Shown in pieces: positions 8,216-17,462 of a stretch of 64,000 nucleotides of DNA. Position 1 is the stretch's first letter. Every line of letters begins with the position of its first letter. The translations under genes and the position numbers were made by a program. A model generated the notes under the pieces. The model worked only from the letters and a program-made list of their open reading frames with translations. It did not search any database and was not told the origin of the DNA. Origin of the DNA: Myroides sp. JBRI-B21084 (GTDB taxonomy: Bacteria > Bacteroidota > Bacteroidia > Flavobacteriales > Flavobacteriaceae); assembly GCF_030545015.1 (NCBI RefSeq), contig NZ_CP120653.1:1-64000 (forward strand). The letters run 5' to 3'.

Positions 8216-9158
8216 ATTTTGATTTATATTTATCGTTTAAGCCTTTGCCTTCTAAAATTAAAGGTTTAATTTTCTCTAACCTATTTAATTTGGTTTTTTC
8301 TTGTTTAGCTTCGCTAATGTAAATAATGTATTCCTTTTGTTTGCCTTTTGTAAGTTGATTAAATGCCGTGTTTAAATCAAAATTGTTGGCTAAAAAATCT
8401 TTTAAAATTTCTTCGGGTTCAATTGCTTTAAAAGGTTCGGGTTTTAATTCCTTACCATTAATGCAGTTATTAATAGCCTCATTAATATAAGCGGTGATTT
8501 TTTCTTCGTTCATTTGAACTACACTAGTAAAGCGCCATTGGCGTAAGGCTTTTGTTTTGCCATCGCTAGCGTTAATTAAAACGTTTTCAGTATCTTTTAA
8601 AAAAACACCATTGTAAAACCAAATCGAAAAAAAATCTTTAAAACCATGCCAACTAACAATATTTTTATCGTTATAAGTATAAACTTCGGCACCCCATTTT
8701 ATGGTTTTATTTAAATTGGTTTTTACAATAAGTTGTTGCATAAATTCTTCAGCATCAATCCATTTGCTTTTATATGTATTCCAATTTGTAACCGATTTAT
8801 CTTTTAACTTTGATACATTATATTGAATGATTTCGGCAATTAGTTTTTCAGGAAAAGGCTTATTTAAAGGTATTTGAATGGCTCCTTTAGATGTTTTAAA
8901 CCCACTTAATTGCTTTTGGAAATGTTCAATAGCTTCGGAACCTGGGTAAATACCTAAATGGTTTTTATACAACGCAAAATGCAATAAGTTACCGTTATAA
9001 TAAAAAGTAGGCATGTTGTAGCTTATTTTTTCAACGGTTTCAGTAGGCACGTATTTTTTAATTATTTGATACACTTCATGTAAAAACGCTGTTTGTTCGT
9101 TTGTAAATGAATCAATATAAGTTAAAACTGTTGTAAAAGTAGATTTGTTTATAGCCAT
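8214..9158 (-). CDS. DUF1801 / YdeI family protein
   Basis: 314 residues with two related parts. Residues about 5-115 are a YdhG-like DUF1801 domain (ISYNMPTFYYNGNLLHFALYKNHLGIYP). Residues about 125-235 are a second domain of the same fold (IKWGAEVYTY, then FKDFFSIWFYNGVFLKD), followed by a YdeI/OmpD-associated C-terminal tail (KGKQKEYIIYISEAKQEKTKLNRLEK). These domains belong to the iron-binding frataxin-like/YdhG fold group; the biochemical role is unknown. It is the last gene of a minus-strand run with VOC and SRPBCC proteins, the usual company of this family, and lies 9 bases after the VOC gene. Confidence 0.82.
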   Translation of the reverse strand: MAINKSTFTTVLTYIDSFTNEQTAFLHEVYQIIKKYVPTETVEKISYNMPTFYYNGNLLHFALYKNHLGIYPGSEAIEHFQKQLSGFKTSKGAIQIPLNKPFPEKLIAEIIQYNVSKLKDKSVTNWNTYKSKWIDAEEFMQQLIVKTNLNKTIKWGAEVYTYNDKNIVSWHGFKDFFSIWFYNGVFLKDTENVLINASDGKTKALRQWRFTSVVQMNEEKITAYINEAINNCINGKELKPEPFKAIEPEEILKDFLANNFDLNTAFNQLTKGKQKEYIIYISEAKQEKTKLNRLEKIKPLILEGKGLNDKYKSK

Positions 9159-9167
9159 TCATCTTAA

Positions 9168-9563
9168 TTATTTAACGGTTCCTAAACCAAAAACAGCACC
9201 TGCGGGATCTTGAATAATAACAAAATTATAAGAACCATCGGCCTTTTTACTTTCTAACAACAATTTACCACCTAGTTTTAAGGCTTTGTTTAAACTTTCG
9301 GAAACGCTTTCAACATTTATATACATAATCCATTGTGGAGGAATGTTTTTATTAACACCACGCTGATTGCAAACACCACTTACAGGAGTTTCGTTGTTTA
9401 TCATCATGGCAAAATCGTTGTATTTTTCTCCGTTATCATTCATGGCAACCTCTTGTATTTGCCAACCAGCAACTTCTGCATAAAAGTCTTTTAACGAAGT
9501 AGCATCGGGAACGGTTAAATCGCTCCAGAAAAATTGTCCGAATTCATATTTAGGTTTACTCAT
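9168..9563 (-). CDS. VOC (glyoxalase/bleomycin-resistance) family protein
   Basis: 131 residues, the usual length for a single-chain VOC protein made of two beta-alpha-beta-beta-beta modules. The start FGQFFWSDLTVPDATSLKDFYAEVAGWQ and the end FVIIQDPAGAVFGLG are typical of the subfamily related to antibiotic-binding and small-molecule glyoxalase-like proteins. Substrate unknown. Its ATG overlaps the stop of the upstream SRPBCC gene (TAATG), a sign of translational coupling. Confidence 0.87.
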   Translation of the reverse strand: MSKPKYEFGQFFWSDLTVPDATSLKDFYAEVAGWQIQEVAMNDNGEKYNDFAMMINNETPVSGVCNQRGVNKNIPPQWIMYINVESVSESLNKALKLGGKLLLESKKADGSYNFVIIQDPAGAVFGLGTVK

Positions 9564-9976
9564 TATTTTTTATTTTCTACATGATTTTTAAAACTATTTA
9601 AAATGGCTTGCCAACCGTTTTTTTGTAATTCTTCGGAATTTACAGTTTCAGCGTCAAAAGTTTCGGTAATATGTACTTGATTATTTTCGGTTTTAAACCA
9701 AATTTCAACTACGCGGTCATCGCCTAAATGGTATTTTATATACGAATGCGGTATGATTTCATCGTAAATTCCTTCAAAATCAAAAGCAAAACTACCATCT
9801 TTAGCAGCCATAGTGCTTTTTAATTTTCCGCCAACTACTAAGTTGTTCGATGCGTTTAAGCAGTGCCAATCTGGGCTTGCTTGGTTCCATTTTTCAATAT
9901 CAGCAGGGGTGTTCATTGCATCCCAAACTTTTTCAATAGTTGCGTTAATGGAGGTTTGTATGGTTATTTTCGACAT
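9563..9976 (-). CDS. SRPBCC family protein (AHSA1/polyketide-cyclase-like)
   Basis: 137 residues with the START/AHSA1 pattern: TIQTSINATIEKVWDAMNTPADIEKWNQASPDWH at the N-terminus and a C-terminal helix NGWQAILNSFKNHVENK. These helix-grip proteins bind small hydrophobic ligands; ligand unknown. It lies 11 bases after a second SRPBCC gene and is coupled by one-base overlap to the VOC gene. Confidence 0.85.
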   Translation of the reverse strand: MSKITIQTSINATIEKVWDAMNTPADIEKWNQASPDWHCLNASNNLVVGGKLKSTMAAKDGSFAFDFEGIYDEIIPHSYIKYHLGDDRVVEIWFKTENNQVHITETFDAETVNSEELQKNGWQAILNSFKNHVENKK

Positions 9977-9987
9977 AATTTTACAAT

Positions 9988-10437
9988 TTATTTAGTGCTC
10001 ATAAATTCAAAAGCACCTTTGCGTAAATTAATATTGTATTCTAAACTAGCTTTTAAACATGCTAAAAAATTGGCCCAACCTTCGGTTTGTTGCATCATTT
10101 TTTTTATGCCTTCTTCGGTTCGATCCATCTCATGTTCGATAATTTTTACAACTGTTGATTGATCGGGGTGAGATTGTAGAAATATTTCAACAAACATGTT
10201 AGGTTCCGGATTCCAACTAAATGAAATGTATTCGTTTGGAATAATTTTCTTTCCAATAACAGGAAAAGTATCGTTAAATTCTGGAAACTTCCAATATACG
10301 GTTTGATTTGTTTCTAAATTACCCGTACCTGATTCAATAAAATAATTACTCATTTTATTAGCCATAATAATAGCATCAAAAACATCGTTTACTTTTTTTT
10401 GAATTTGAATACTTGCTTTAGCAGTTAATTTTTCCAT
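9988..10437 (-). CDS. SRPBCC family protein (AHSA1-like)
   Basis: 149 residues. The opening TAKASIQIQKKVNDVFDAIIMANKMSNYF and closing GWANFLACLKASLEYNINLRKGAFEF fit an AHSA1-type helix-grip fold. It is only distantly similar to the adjacent SRPBCC protein, so this is not a recent duplication. The gene belongs to the minus-strand run 13452-8214. Function unknown. Confidence 0.83.
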   Translation of the reverse strand: MEKLTAKASIQIQKKVNDVFDAIIMANKMSNYFIESGTGNLETNQTVYWKFPEFNDTFPVIGKKIIPNEYISFSWNPEPNMFVEIFLQSHPDQSTVVKIIEHEMDRTEEGIKKMMQQTEGWANFLACLKASLEYNINLRKGAFEFMSTK

Positions 10438-10464
10438 TTAAAAAAAGATGTATTTAAAATATAA

Positions 10465-12282
10465 TTATTCAGGTAACGCGCGCCATTTTTTTATAACAGC
10501 AACATAAAAATACATAAAAATAATGCCAGCCGCTAATAAAATATAACTAATATTCATATCTAAAGCTTCAAAAACTGTGGTGCAATTGCCAATGTAATTA
10601 TTATTAGCATCGAAACAAGCGCTTCTTTGATGAATACTGATGATGCCAAAAATTAGTAAAATATATAAAACAAAACCATTAACGCTTAAATTAACGCAAA
10701 TAGCCGATATAAATTTGTTAGTTTTATTTAAAAGCAAAATAGGTATTGCTAATATAAAAGTACTAATTGCTAGTACAAAATATGAAATAAAATATTCAGA
10801 ATTGTTTGAAATACTTATACTATAAACCAATGCAATTAAGCCAATTAGTAAACTTAAAACACCAGCGCTAATACCTGCAAAAAGTACAGCACGTAAATTA
10901 GTTACCCTAAAACTAAAAATTAGAGTAGCTAAAAAGAAGGTTAACCAAATGTAAACATGAATGCTACGCGAAGTAAAATCGACTGTTTTAACTAGTTCTA
11001 CATTGCGCAAAAAGTATTTTAAATTGTTAATTTTATAGTAGTTTTTACTTAGTTTTTGTACGTAATTTTTATGAATGGTGTTTTCGTAATTTGCTGTTAC
11101 AGTAGTTTCACCCGTAAGTGTATCGCCAAAGGCTGCTGTAGCAACTGTAGGTTCTTTATATTCGTGCATTTCGTTATACGAATCTTCAGATGCAATAAAA
11201 TGTGTAACTTCAAAACTATCAGGGTTATACACGATTTTAAACCAATTGTTTATGTTTAAATTGGTTTCAATTTGATAATTTTTAGATAATTGTAAAAAAT
11301 CGTTTAAAATTTGTTTAATCTCTTCCGGATTTTTTCTGTTTAAAACTTCGTGTAAATTTTTATTAAACGCAAAGTTTTTATCAATATTAGGGTTTGCTCC
11401 TGGAATGCCCGTCTCATTGTTGTAATAGGTAGTATTGTATCTATCAAAATAATCAACTGTATTTAAATCAACCGTATAAAAAACTTTGGAGAAATTATAG
11501 TAACTAAACGATGCGTTTTTAATGTAATTTGATACATCAACCACATCTTTCTTAAAAAAATAAAAGCAAGTATCGGTTTCAATTGATTTGTAAGCCAGCT
11601 CTGTGCCGTTTTTATATTCGGTAGTCGGATATTTAAAATCGCCATACTTATCACGCTGTGTAACAGCAACTTTGTAAATACTAAAAAACTGATAATGTTT
11701 GTTGTTTAGTGTATAATATTTTTTGTTGAAATGGATTAAATCGTCGTTGGTTTCACAAAATAAATCCATAAAAATTTTAGGATATGCTTTTTTGTCAAGC
11801 TCATAATCTTGATATTCTAACGATAAAAAAGGATATGCTTTATTAACAATTTCAACATTTTTAACAAATTCTTGGTTAGGGTAGGCTTTATTTACATATG
11901 TTTTAAACCCAAACATGTATGAATAATAAAACGAAATTGATGTAAAAATAATAACCAAGTAACATATAAACTGCAAAAACAATTTAAAATTGCTGGTTGG
12001 ATAAAAGTTTTTAAAGCTGTTGTTTTTAAACATAAAAACGAGCCAACTAACCAATAAAAGTACCGAAATAATACAATTTACAAGTATTAAACCACTGCTG
12101 AAAAAATCATCGATAACCCCGCTTTTTTGCAAAGAAATTGGGTTTGAATGCGAAAAATAACCTATTATAAAGAATAAAATGTGTAAAAATAGGTTAATTA
12201 AAAGCATCCAAACAATACGCGTATTCCAAAGAGTAGGGTAGCGCTGTAATAAATAATTATTTATGTTTTTTATGAAATTCAT
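10465..12282 (-). CDS. Large membrane protein, probable partner of the adjacent ABC ATPase
   Basis: 605 residues. Four or so hydrophobic helices near the N-terminus (LLINLFLHILFFIIGYF, LILVNCIISVLLLVSWLVFMF, LFLQFICYLVIIFTSISFYY), a long soluble middle of about 280 residues with no recognisable domain, and five or more helices at the C-terminus. This layout of helices around a large extracytoplasmic region resembles ABC2-type permeases. An ABC ATPase ends 12 bases upstream on the same strand, so it is probably the permease of that transporter. I do not recognise a specific family and cannot name a substrate. Confidence 0.7.
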   Translation of the reverse strand: MNFIKNINNYLLQRYPTLWNTRIVWMLLINLFLHILFFIIGYFSHSNPISLQKSGVIDDFFSSGLILVNCIISVLLLVSWLVFMFKNNSFKNFYPTSNFKLFLQFICYLVIIFTSISFYYSYMFGFKTYVNKAYPNQEFVKNVEIVNKAYPFLSLEYQDYELDKKAYPKIFMDLFCETNDDLIHFNKKYYTLNNKHYQFFSIYKVAVTQRDKYGDFKYPTTEYKNGTELAYKSIETDTCFYFFKKDVVDVSNYIKNASFSYYNFSKVFYTVDLNTVDYFDRYNTTYYNNETGIPGANPNIDKNFAFNKNLHEVLNRKNPEEIKQILNDFLQLSKNYQIETNLNINNWFKIVYNPDSFEVTHFIASEDSYNEMHEYKEPTVATAAFGDTLTGETTVTANYENTIHKNYVQKLSKNYYKINNLKYFLRNVELVKTVDFTSRSIHVYIWLTFFLATLIFSFRVTNLRAVLFAGISAGVLSLLIGLIALVYSISISNNSEYFISYFVLAISTFILAIPILLLNKTNKFISAICVNLSVNGFVLYILLIFGIISIHQRSACFDANNNYIGNCTTVFEALDMNISYILLAAGIIFMYFYVAVIKKWRALPE

Positions 12283-12294
12283 ATGTTTTTGGTT

Positions 12295-13452
12295 TTAATT
12301 GACAAAAAATCTACGTGTTGAAGCCGAAATATCTCTAATATACGTTATTTGTATTTTAGCCGAACCTAAGGCGGTAATCACGTTCGAAAAATTGGTCTCG
12401 GCATTAAAATAAGCCGTGTAAATACCTCCGTTAAAGGTAAGTTTTGTTGGTTTAAACGGTTCAAACACTTTTTCTAATTCATTGCGATTTGCGGTAGTGT
12501 CAATTTCAATAATTAACGGTTTTTTTTCGGTGTTTTCAATATTAGCGTTAGAATGATACGTTCCGTTTTTTAAGAAAATAACTTCATCGGAAATTTTTTC
12601 AACTTCAAACAATTGTTGCGAACTTAAAATAAGTGCAATGGGGTTGTTTACAGAATTGGCTATGGCTTTTAAATCTTCTAAAATAATTTGCTGCGCCAAT
12701 ACATCAAGATTTGCTAAAGGTTCGTCTAACAACAAAATTTCGGGTTTTCTAAGTAACGTTCTAGCTAATTCAAAACGCATTTTATACCCTGATGAAAGTT
12801 CGCTCCATTTTAAATGTTTGTAATTCCAAAGTCCTAAACGTGCAACCATCATCAAAACGCGCGTTTCAATTTCGTCAGGTTTTTCGCCATAATTTGCTAA
12901 AACAAAACGCAAGTTATCTAACAAACTGCCGTACCATTTATCGGTTCGCTGCGGTATGTAAATTAATTTGGTGCGTAAATCGTAATTGTTGTTGATTTTT
13001 GTATTGAATTGATACTGTAAAGAGCCTTTTGTAGGTGCAATTTCTTTTGCTAAAATGCGTAAAAGCGTAGTTTTACCATTTCCGTTTTCGCCTACAAGAC
13101 CAAAAACTTGCCCTTTAGTAAGATTTAACGAAACCGGACCTAAAGAAAACTTACCTGACCCATAGCTTTTTGTAATTTCATTTGCCGTTAAAATTACCGA
13201 ATTTGATTGAGGCGTAACCACGTTACATTCTTCAATTTTGGCTAATAATTCTGTAGCTTTATTAATAAAAGTATCGTTTTGGTTGGGGTTTTGCTCTTTC
13301 CAATCAGTTAAAGCAATGGCTTGGTTGTAAATGTGCATATTTTGAGTATCAATAGCACAATCAAGCAATTTTCTAAAGCCTAAAAAAGTGTCGTTGTTTT
13401 TTAAAAAGTGTACAGCTTGTTGTACACGTTGCTTGTGTAAATTCATAAGCAT
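12295..13452 (-). CDS. ABC transporter ATP-binding protein with N-terminal extension
   Basis: 385 residues. Residues about 1-85 form an unusual helical extension without a recognised domain. The ATPase follows: Walker A GENGNGKTT (about 120), a variant signature ELSSGYKMRFELARTLL, Walker B EILLLDEPLANLD. The C-terminal 80 residues are a small accessory domain. It probably energises export or extrusion with the 605-residue membrane protein encoded 12 bases downstream. Two ATGs (13452 and 13446) are equally good starts. Confidence 0.87.
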   Translation of the reverse strand: MLMNLHKQRVQQAVHFLKNNDTFLGFRKLLDCAIDTQNMHIYNQAIALTDWKEQNPNQNDTFINKATELLAKIEECNVVTPQSNSVILTANEITKSYGSGKFSLGPVSLNLTKGQVFGLVGENGNGKTTLLRILAKEIAPTKGSLQYQFNTKINNNYDLRTKLIYIPQRTDKWYGSLLDNLRFVLANYGEKPDEIETRVLMMVARLGLWNYKHLKWSELSSGYKMRFELARTLLRKPEILLLDEPLANLDVLAQQIILEDLKAIANSVNNPIALILSSQQLFEVEKISDEVIFLKNGTYHSNANIENTEKKPLIIEIDTTANRNELEKVFEPFKPTKLTFNGGIYTAYFNAETNFSNVITALGSAKIQITYIRDISASTRRFFVN

Positions 13453-13544
13453 TTAAAGGTTAATTTTACATAAATGTATAAAAAAAACGTTTAATTGCTG
13501 TTGTTTATTGTTACTTGAAAGGTTTTAGCATTTTTGTGTTATAA

Positions 13545-13572
13545 AAAACCGCAAGTTTTGGCTTGCGGTTTT
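13545..13572 (-). terminator. Terminator after the pseudouridine synthase gene
   Basis: 11-base perfect stem (AAAACCGCAAG) with a 6-base loop and a following T-run on the minus strand, 29 bases past the stop at 13601. It isolates the ABC operon from the gene upstream. Confidence 0.85.
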
Positions 13573-13600
13573 AAAGAAATAAAGTTTAATGCTTTTTTAA

Positions 13601-14509
13601 CTATTTTAAATTTTTAAGATTAATGATTTCTTGTTCGGTAAGAAAACGCCATTGTCCGCGCGCAATGCCCCATTTTGTTAAGCCGGCATACATAACGCGG
13701 TCTAATTTTATTACGTTGTAGCCTAATTTTTCAAACACGGCGCGTACTACTTTTACGTTTGATGTTTTTACTTTAATACCCACTTCGCTTTTTGGTTGAT
13801 TTTCAACATACGAAATTTCTTCAACCCAAACTTTGTGTTCGTTTATATAAACGCCTGTTTGTATTTTTTCTAAATCTTCAAATTTTAGGTTTTTATCTAA
13901 AGTTACTTGGTATAATTTAGATGAATGTTGAGCTGCATTAGTGAATTTTTGAATTAATTCATTATCGTTTGTGTACAATAGTAAACCAACGGTACTTTTA
14001 TCCATTCTACCAACTGGTTTTAAAATTGATGTAGAAGCATTGCGAACTAAATCGTAGGCACTTGATACGTTTTCATCGTCAGATGTAGAAAAACCTTTAG
14101 GTTTATTCAATAAAACGTACACTTTTTTCTCAGGATTTAATAAAACACCATCAAAAATCACTTTGTCATTTGGTTGTACTTTGTAACCCATTTCGGTAAC
14201 AACTTCGCCGTTTACGGTTACATTTCCAGATTGAATGTATAAATCCGCATCACGACGTGAACAAACGCCCGAATTTGAAATGTATTTATTTAAACGAATG
14301 GTGTCGTCTTTTAAAGCAGCTGGTTTTGTTGCTTTTGCAGGCTTATTCGTTGTAAATTTCTTAAACGGTTTATCGTCTTTCTTAAACGGTTTTTCAAATT
14401 TTGAACCCGATGAACTTCCTCCTTTTTTAAATTTATTTGAAGAACCCTTTTTAGAAAAAGAAGGTTTTTTATTATTTTTATTGCCGTTATTAGCGCCTTG
14501 CGTATTCAT
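13601..14509 (-). CDS. RluB/RsuA-family 23S rRNA pseudouridine synthase
   Basis: 302 residues from the chosen start. The first about 70 residues are a basic, low-complexity tail (repeated KPFKK, GSS), common in Bacteroidota members and probably RNA-binding. An S4 domain follows (IRLNKYISNSGVCSRRDADLYIQSGNVTVNG), then the synthase domain with catalytic Asp in GRMDKSTVGLLLYTND. It isomerises uridine in rRNA. A TTG at 14536 would give nine more residues, but these bases are the promoter (TATCTTTG at 14526-14533), so ATG 14509 is the start. Confidence 0.92.
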   Translation of the reverse strand: MNTQGANNGNKNNKKPSFSKKGSSNKFKKGGSSSGSKFEKPFKKDDKPFKKFTTNKPAKATKPAALKDDTIRLNKYISNSGVCSRRDADLYIQSGNVTVNGEVVTEMGYKVQPNDKVIFDGVLLNPEKKVYVLLNKPKGFSTSDDENVSSAYDLVRNASTSILKPVGRMDKSTVGLLLYTNDNELIQKFTNAAQHSSKLYQVTLDKNLKFEDLEKIQTGVYINEHKVWVEEISYVENQPKSEVGIKVKTSNVKVVRAVFEKLGYNVIKLDRVMYAGLTKWGIARGQWRFLTEQEIINLKNLK

Positions 14510-14525
14510 TTTAGAAAAATTTTTA

Positions 14526-14533
14526 CAAAGATA
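14526..14533 (-). promoter_or_regulatory. -7 element for the pseudouridine synthase gene; decides its start
   Basis: TATCTTTG on the minus strand, exact consensus, 16 bases before the ATG at 14509. It lies inside the would-be N-terminal extension. Confidence 0.65.
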
Positions 14534-14581
14534 CAAGAATATTTAGCATCTTTACCATAAGATTTAAATTGTAAATAAGTT

Positions 14582-15061
14582 ATGAGAAATAAATGGGTTA
14601 TACTTGTGTTAATTCAGGCCATTATTAGTTTAGTAGCAGGAATTTTGCTTTCAAAAATGTCACTTATCGGAAAGGTAGGTGTGTCAACAGTTTATACCGA
14701 ATATGGTTTTTTAAAGCATTGGTACAAAGGTTTTGCAGCTGTATTTAGCTTAGAATTGTTGTTAATTGCAATTCTGTGGATCGTAAAACGTGTTACAACT
14801 TTTAAAAATTTTAGCATAGTAAATTTAGTTTTAATTATTTTAGGTTTGTTGGGTTTAATTTATACTTTTTACGATTTTACTGCTACAAATCATAAATATA
14901 TGAACGGCCAATTTCATGCAGGCGGATATTTATTTTGGGCGGGATGGTTTTTTACATGCTTATTTTTCTTTTTTGTACGTGTAAAGCCTAAACCTAATGT
15001 AATTACTACTAATACAAACAGTGCTACAAAATTGACGAATGACAATAGAAGCTTTTTTTAA
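14582..15061 (+). CDS. Small membrane protein, four predicted helices
   Basis: 159 residues with four hydrophobic segments (about 5-25, 55-75, 82-102, 120-138) and a polar C-terminal tail. There is no recognisable domain. The 3' end overlaps the start of the next gene by 23 bases in another frame, so the two are translated from one message. Function unknown; the neighbour is a HEAT-like protein. Confidence 0.75.
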   Translation: MRNKWVILVLIQAIISLVAGILLSKMSLIGKVGVSTVYTEYGFLKHWYKGFAAVFSLELLLIAILWIVKRVTTFKNFSIVNLVLIILGLLGLIYTFYDFTATNHKYMNGQFHAGGYLFWAGWFFTCLFFFFVRVKPKPNVITTNTNSATKLTNDNRSFF

Positions 15062-15557
15062 TAGCAAAGATTATAAACCAAAGGAAAAAACAATTATAAT
15101 TGGGAATTGGCTTTTAAGCGAATCGTTACTTATAGATGAGTTAATTGGTTTTGCAGAAAATAATAAGGATTCTATTAAAGCAACTTGTATGGAAGCTGCT
15201 GAATTTGCAACCAAGCAAAATCCTGAAATTGCAACAAAAGATTTGTTTGATTTTGCTTGTGTTTCATTAACTGAAAAAGTACCAAGATTAAAATGGGAGA
15301 GTGCGAAAGTTATTGGAAATATTGCATTTTTGTATCCTGAAAATCTTACAAAAGCAATTGGAAATTTACTTAACAATAGCAGTCATGCTGGAACTGTTGT
15401 ACGCTGGAGTGTAGCATTTGCCTTATGCGAAATCTTAAAACTACAAACAAAACACAATATCGAATTAATTAAAAAGGCTTTAGTTATTTGTGAACAAGAA
15501 GAAAAAAATAGCATAAAAAAAATATATTCCAGTTGTTTTAAAAAAATGGGTATTTAA
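15039..15557 (+). CDS. HEAT-repeat-like protein
   Basis: 172 residues, all helical, with a periodic pattern of paired amphipathic helices (KATCMEAAEFATKQNP, KWESAKVIGNIAFLYPE, TVVRWSVAFALCEILKLQ) as in HEAT or armadillo solenoids. Such proteins mediate protein or nucleic-acid contacts. The start overlaps the preceding membrane-protein gene by 23 bases. No catalytic motif is seen, and a precise role is unknown. Confidence 0.75.
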   Translation: MTIEAFFNSKDYKPKEKTIIIGNWLLSESLLIDELIGFAENNKDSIKATCMEAAEFATKQNPEIATKDLFDFACVSLTEKVPRLKWESAKVIGNIAFLYPENLTKAIGNLLNNSSHAGTVVRWSVAFALCEILKLQTKHNIELIKKALVICEQEEKNSIKKIYSSCFKKMGI

Positions 15558-15575
15558 TTTTATTGAATTCCCATT

Positions 15576-16502
15576 TTACAAATAAGGTACCACTAAATTT
15601 TTTCCGTTAATAATTACTTTTGGATCAATTAAAACAATTGAAAGTACTCCTAAAAGTATGATTAATTTTAAAAGTATGTGCAGTTTTTTATACTCAATTT
15701 GTGTATTTGCTTGATAAAGAAATATTAAAAATGCAACCAACAAACCACTACTTACATAAAAATAATACTGCATGTAACCTACTTTGTAGTAGTTTATTAA
15801 AGCGTACATTGGTAAAAGTGTAAAAACTACTAAAAAACTTATTAAGTATTTGGTAGTTACACTTCCAAAACGAACTGGTAATGTTTGGTAATTATTTACA
15901 AAATCGCCTTTCAAATTTTCTAAATCTTTTACCAATTCACGAATAAATAATATTAGGTAAAGGTAAAATCCGTGAGCGAAAATTCCCCAACTAAAGTTTT
16001 GAAAATGCATTAATATTCCAAAAAAAGGTATTAAAACTAATATCGATGCTGTAATGTTTCCAATAATGGGGTACTTTTTTAGCTTGTGAGAGTAAAACCA
16101 CAACAAAAAAATGTAAACTGCGTAAAAAAATGCAGCGCGCCATGAAACCAACCAAGCCAAGGCAACGCTTAAAAAATTTAGCGAAAAATAAAGTTTAAAT
16201 TGAGTTTCTTTGCTAAGTTTTTTATCTATTAACGATTTGAACGGACGGTTAATTAAATCTTTTTCAGTATCGTAAAAATTATTAATAATATAACCCGATG
16301 CAATTGCCAGCGAACTACTAAAAATAATTAAAAACAAATTGCCGTCTGTTAAAACATGAATGGCCCTCGATTGAGAGCCAAATATAAATATTGCTGATAA
16401 GTATTGTGCCAACACTACAACAGCTATGTTGTAACCACGAACAACCGAAAAAAAACTAAAAAATTTAATAAGTGTTCTTTTAAGATTTCGTGTTAATATC
16501 AT
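15576..16502 (-). CDS. UbiA-family prenyltransferase, geranylgeranylglycerol-phosphate geranylgeranyltransferase-like
   Basis: 308 residues with about eight membrane helices. The first Mg-prenyl-diphosphate motif is NNFYDTEKDLINRPFKS (form NxxxDxxxDxxNRP), the second DLENLKGDFVNNYQTLP (form DxxxxxGD). It attaches a polyprenyl chain to an acceptor in the inner membrane. Flavobacterial members of this subgroup are usually annotated as archaeal-lipid-type DGGGP synthases, though the natural acceptor here is not proven. It lies one base after the mevalonate kinase gene, so prenyl precursor supply and prenyl use share an operon. Confidence 0.87.
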   Translation of the reverse strand: MILTRNLKRTLIKFFSFFSVVRGYNIAVVVLAQYLSAIFIFGSQSRAIHVLTDGNLFLIIFSSSLAIASGYIINNFYDTEKDLINRPFKSLIDKKLSKETQFKLYFSLNFLSVALAWLVSWRAAFFYAVYIFLLWFYSHKLKKYPIIGNITASILVLIPFFGILMHFQNFSWGIFAHGFYLYLILFIRELVKDLENLKGDFVNNYQTLPVRFGSVTTKYLISFLVVFTLLPMYALINYYKVGYMQYYFYVSSGLLVAFLIFLYQANTQIEYKKLHILLKLIILLGVLSIVLIDPKVIINGKNLVVPYL

Positions 16503-16503
16503 T

Positions 16504-17442
16504 TTAAAATCTGTAAACCAATTCTAATTTGTAATCTTTTAATGCATTTTTAGCTTTTTCAAAATCAGGGGCAAAACCTAATATATATCCACCACCGCCA
16601 GAACCACAAAGTTTTAAATAATAATCGTTACTATCAATTCCTTGTTGCCACACATTGTGAAATTTTTCAGGAATCATTGGTTTAAAGTGGTTTAAAGCTA
16701 TTTTGGAAATTTCTTTAGTGTTTTGATACAAGGTTTTAAAATCGCCTTTTAAGAAATTTTCAACACATAAATTGGTGTATTTCGTAAATTGCAACTTCAT
16801 CATGTTTCTAAAGCCTTCATTTTTAAGGTTGTCCATAAAAATGTTTACCATTGGTGCAGTTTCGCCAACCATTTCAGAATCAATTAAAAAAACAGCTCCT
16901 TTACCAGCTTCTTTTTGTAAGGGAATTCCCGTTGGTTCAATATGATCTTTTGAATTAATTAAAATAGGTAAACTTAAATAACTGTTTAATGGGTCTAAAC
17001 CTGAAGATGTTCCATGAAAAAACGATTCCATTCTACCAAAAATCTTCTTTAAAATAAGTAGTTTTTCTCTATTTAAATTTTCTAAAACTGTAATTTTATT
17101 GGTTGCATATTTATCGTAAATAGCTGCAACTAAAGCGCCGCTGCTACCCACACCATAACCTTGTGGTATGCTAGAATCAAAGTACATACCTGCATCAACA
17201 TCTTTATTTAAAGCATTTAAATCAAATTGTACTAAATCAGGTTCGTTTAGCATCAGTTCGTTTAAATACGTTGCAAAAGTTTTTAAACTTTTGTTTGATT
17301 TTTGAGCAATTTCGTTCGGATTTTCATCAATTTTTAATGCTCCGTTATAAAAATTATAGGGAATGGCTAAACCTTTAGAATCTTTAATGATTCCATATTC
17401 ACCAAATAATAAAATTTTAGAGTAAAACAACGGACCCTTCAT
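16504..17442 (-). CDS. Mevalonate kinase (GHMP family)
   Basis: 312 residues. GHMP motif 1 (SKILLFGEYGIIKDSKGLAIP), ATP loop PQGYGVGSSGALVAAI, and motif 3 LCGSGGGGYILGF are all present, and the order and length fit mevalonate kinase. FHGTSSGLDPLNSYLSLP supplies the catalytic Asp. It phosphorylates mevalonate with ATP in the cytoplasm. It is co-transcribed with the UbiA prenyltransferase from a -7 element at 17463-17470. Confidence 0.87.
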   Translation of the reverse strand: MKGPLFYSKILLFGEYGIIKDSKGLAIPYNFYNGALKIDENPNEIAQKSNKSLKTFATYLNELMLNEPDLVQFDLNALNKDVDAGMYFDSSIPQGYGVGSSGALVAAIYDKYATNKITVLENLNREKLLILKKIFGRMESFFHGTSSGLDPLNSYLSLPILINSKDHIEPTGIPLQKEAGKGAVFLIDSEMVGETAPMVNIFMDNLKNEGFRNMMKLQFTKYTNLCVENFLKGDFKTLYQNTKEISKIALNHFKPMIPEKFHNVWQQGIDSNDYYLKLCGSGGGGYILGFAPDFEKAKNALKDYKLELVYRF

Positions 17443-17462
17443 AATTACTTCAATTAGTAAAA

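Noticed and set aside
15039..15061. Possible frameshift between the membrane protein and the HEAT-like gene
   Set aside because: The two products have unrelated, complete folds; the overlap is short and in a different frame.
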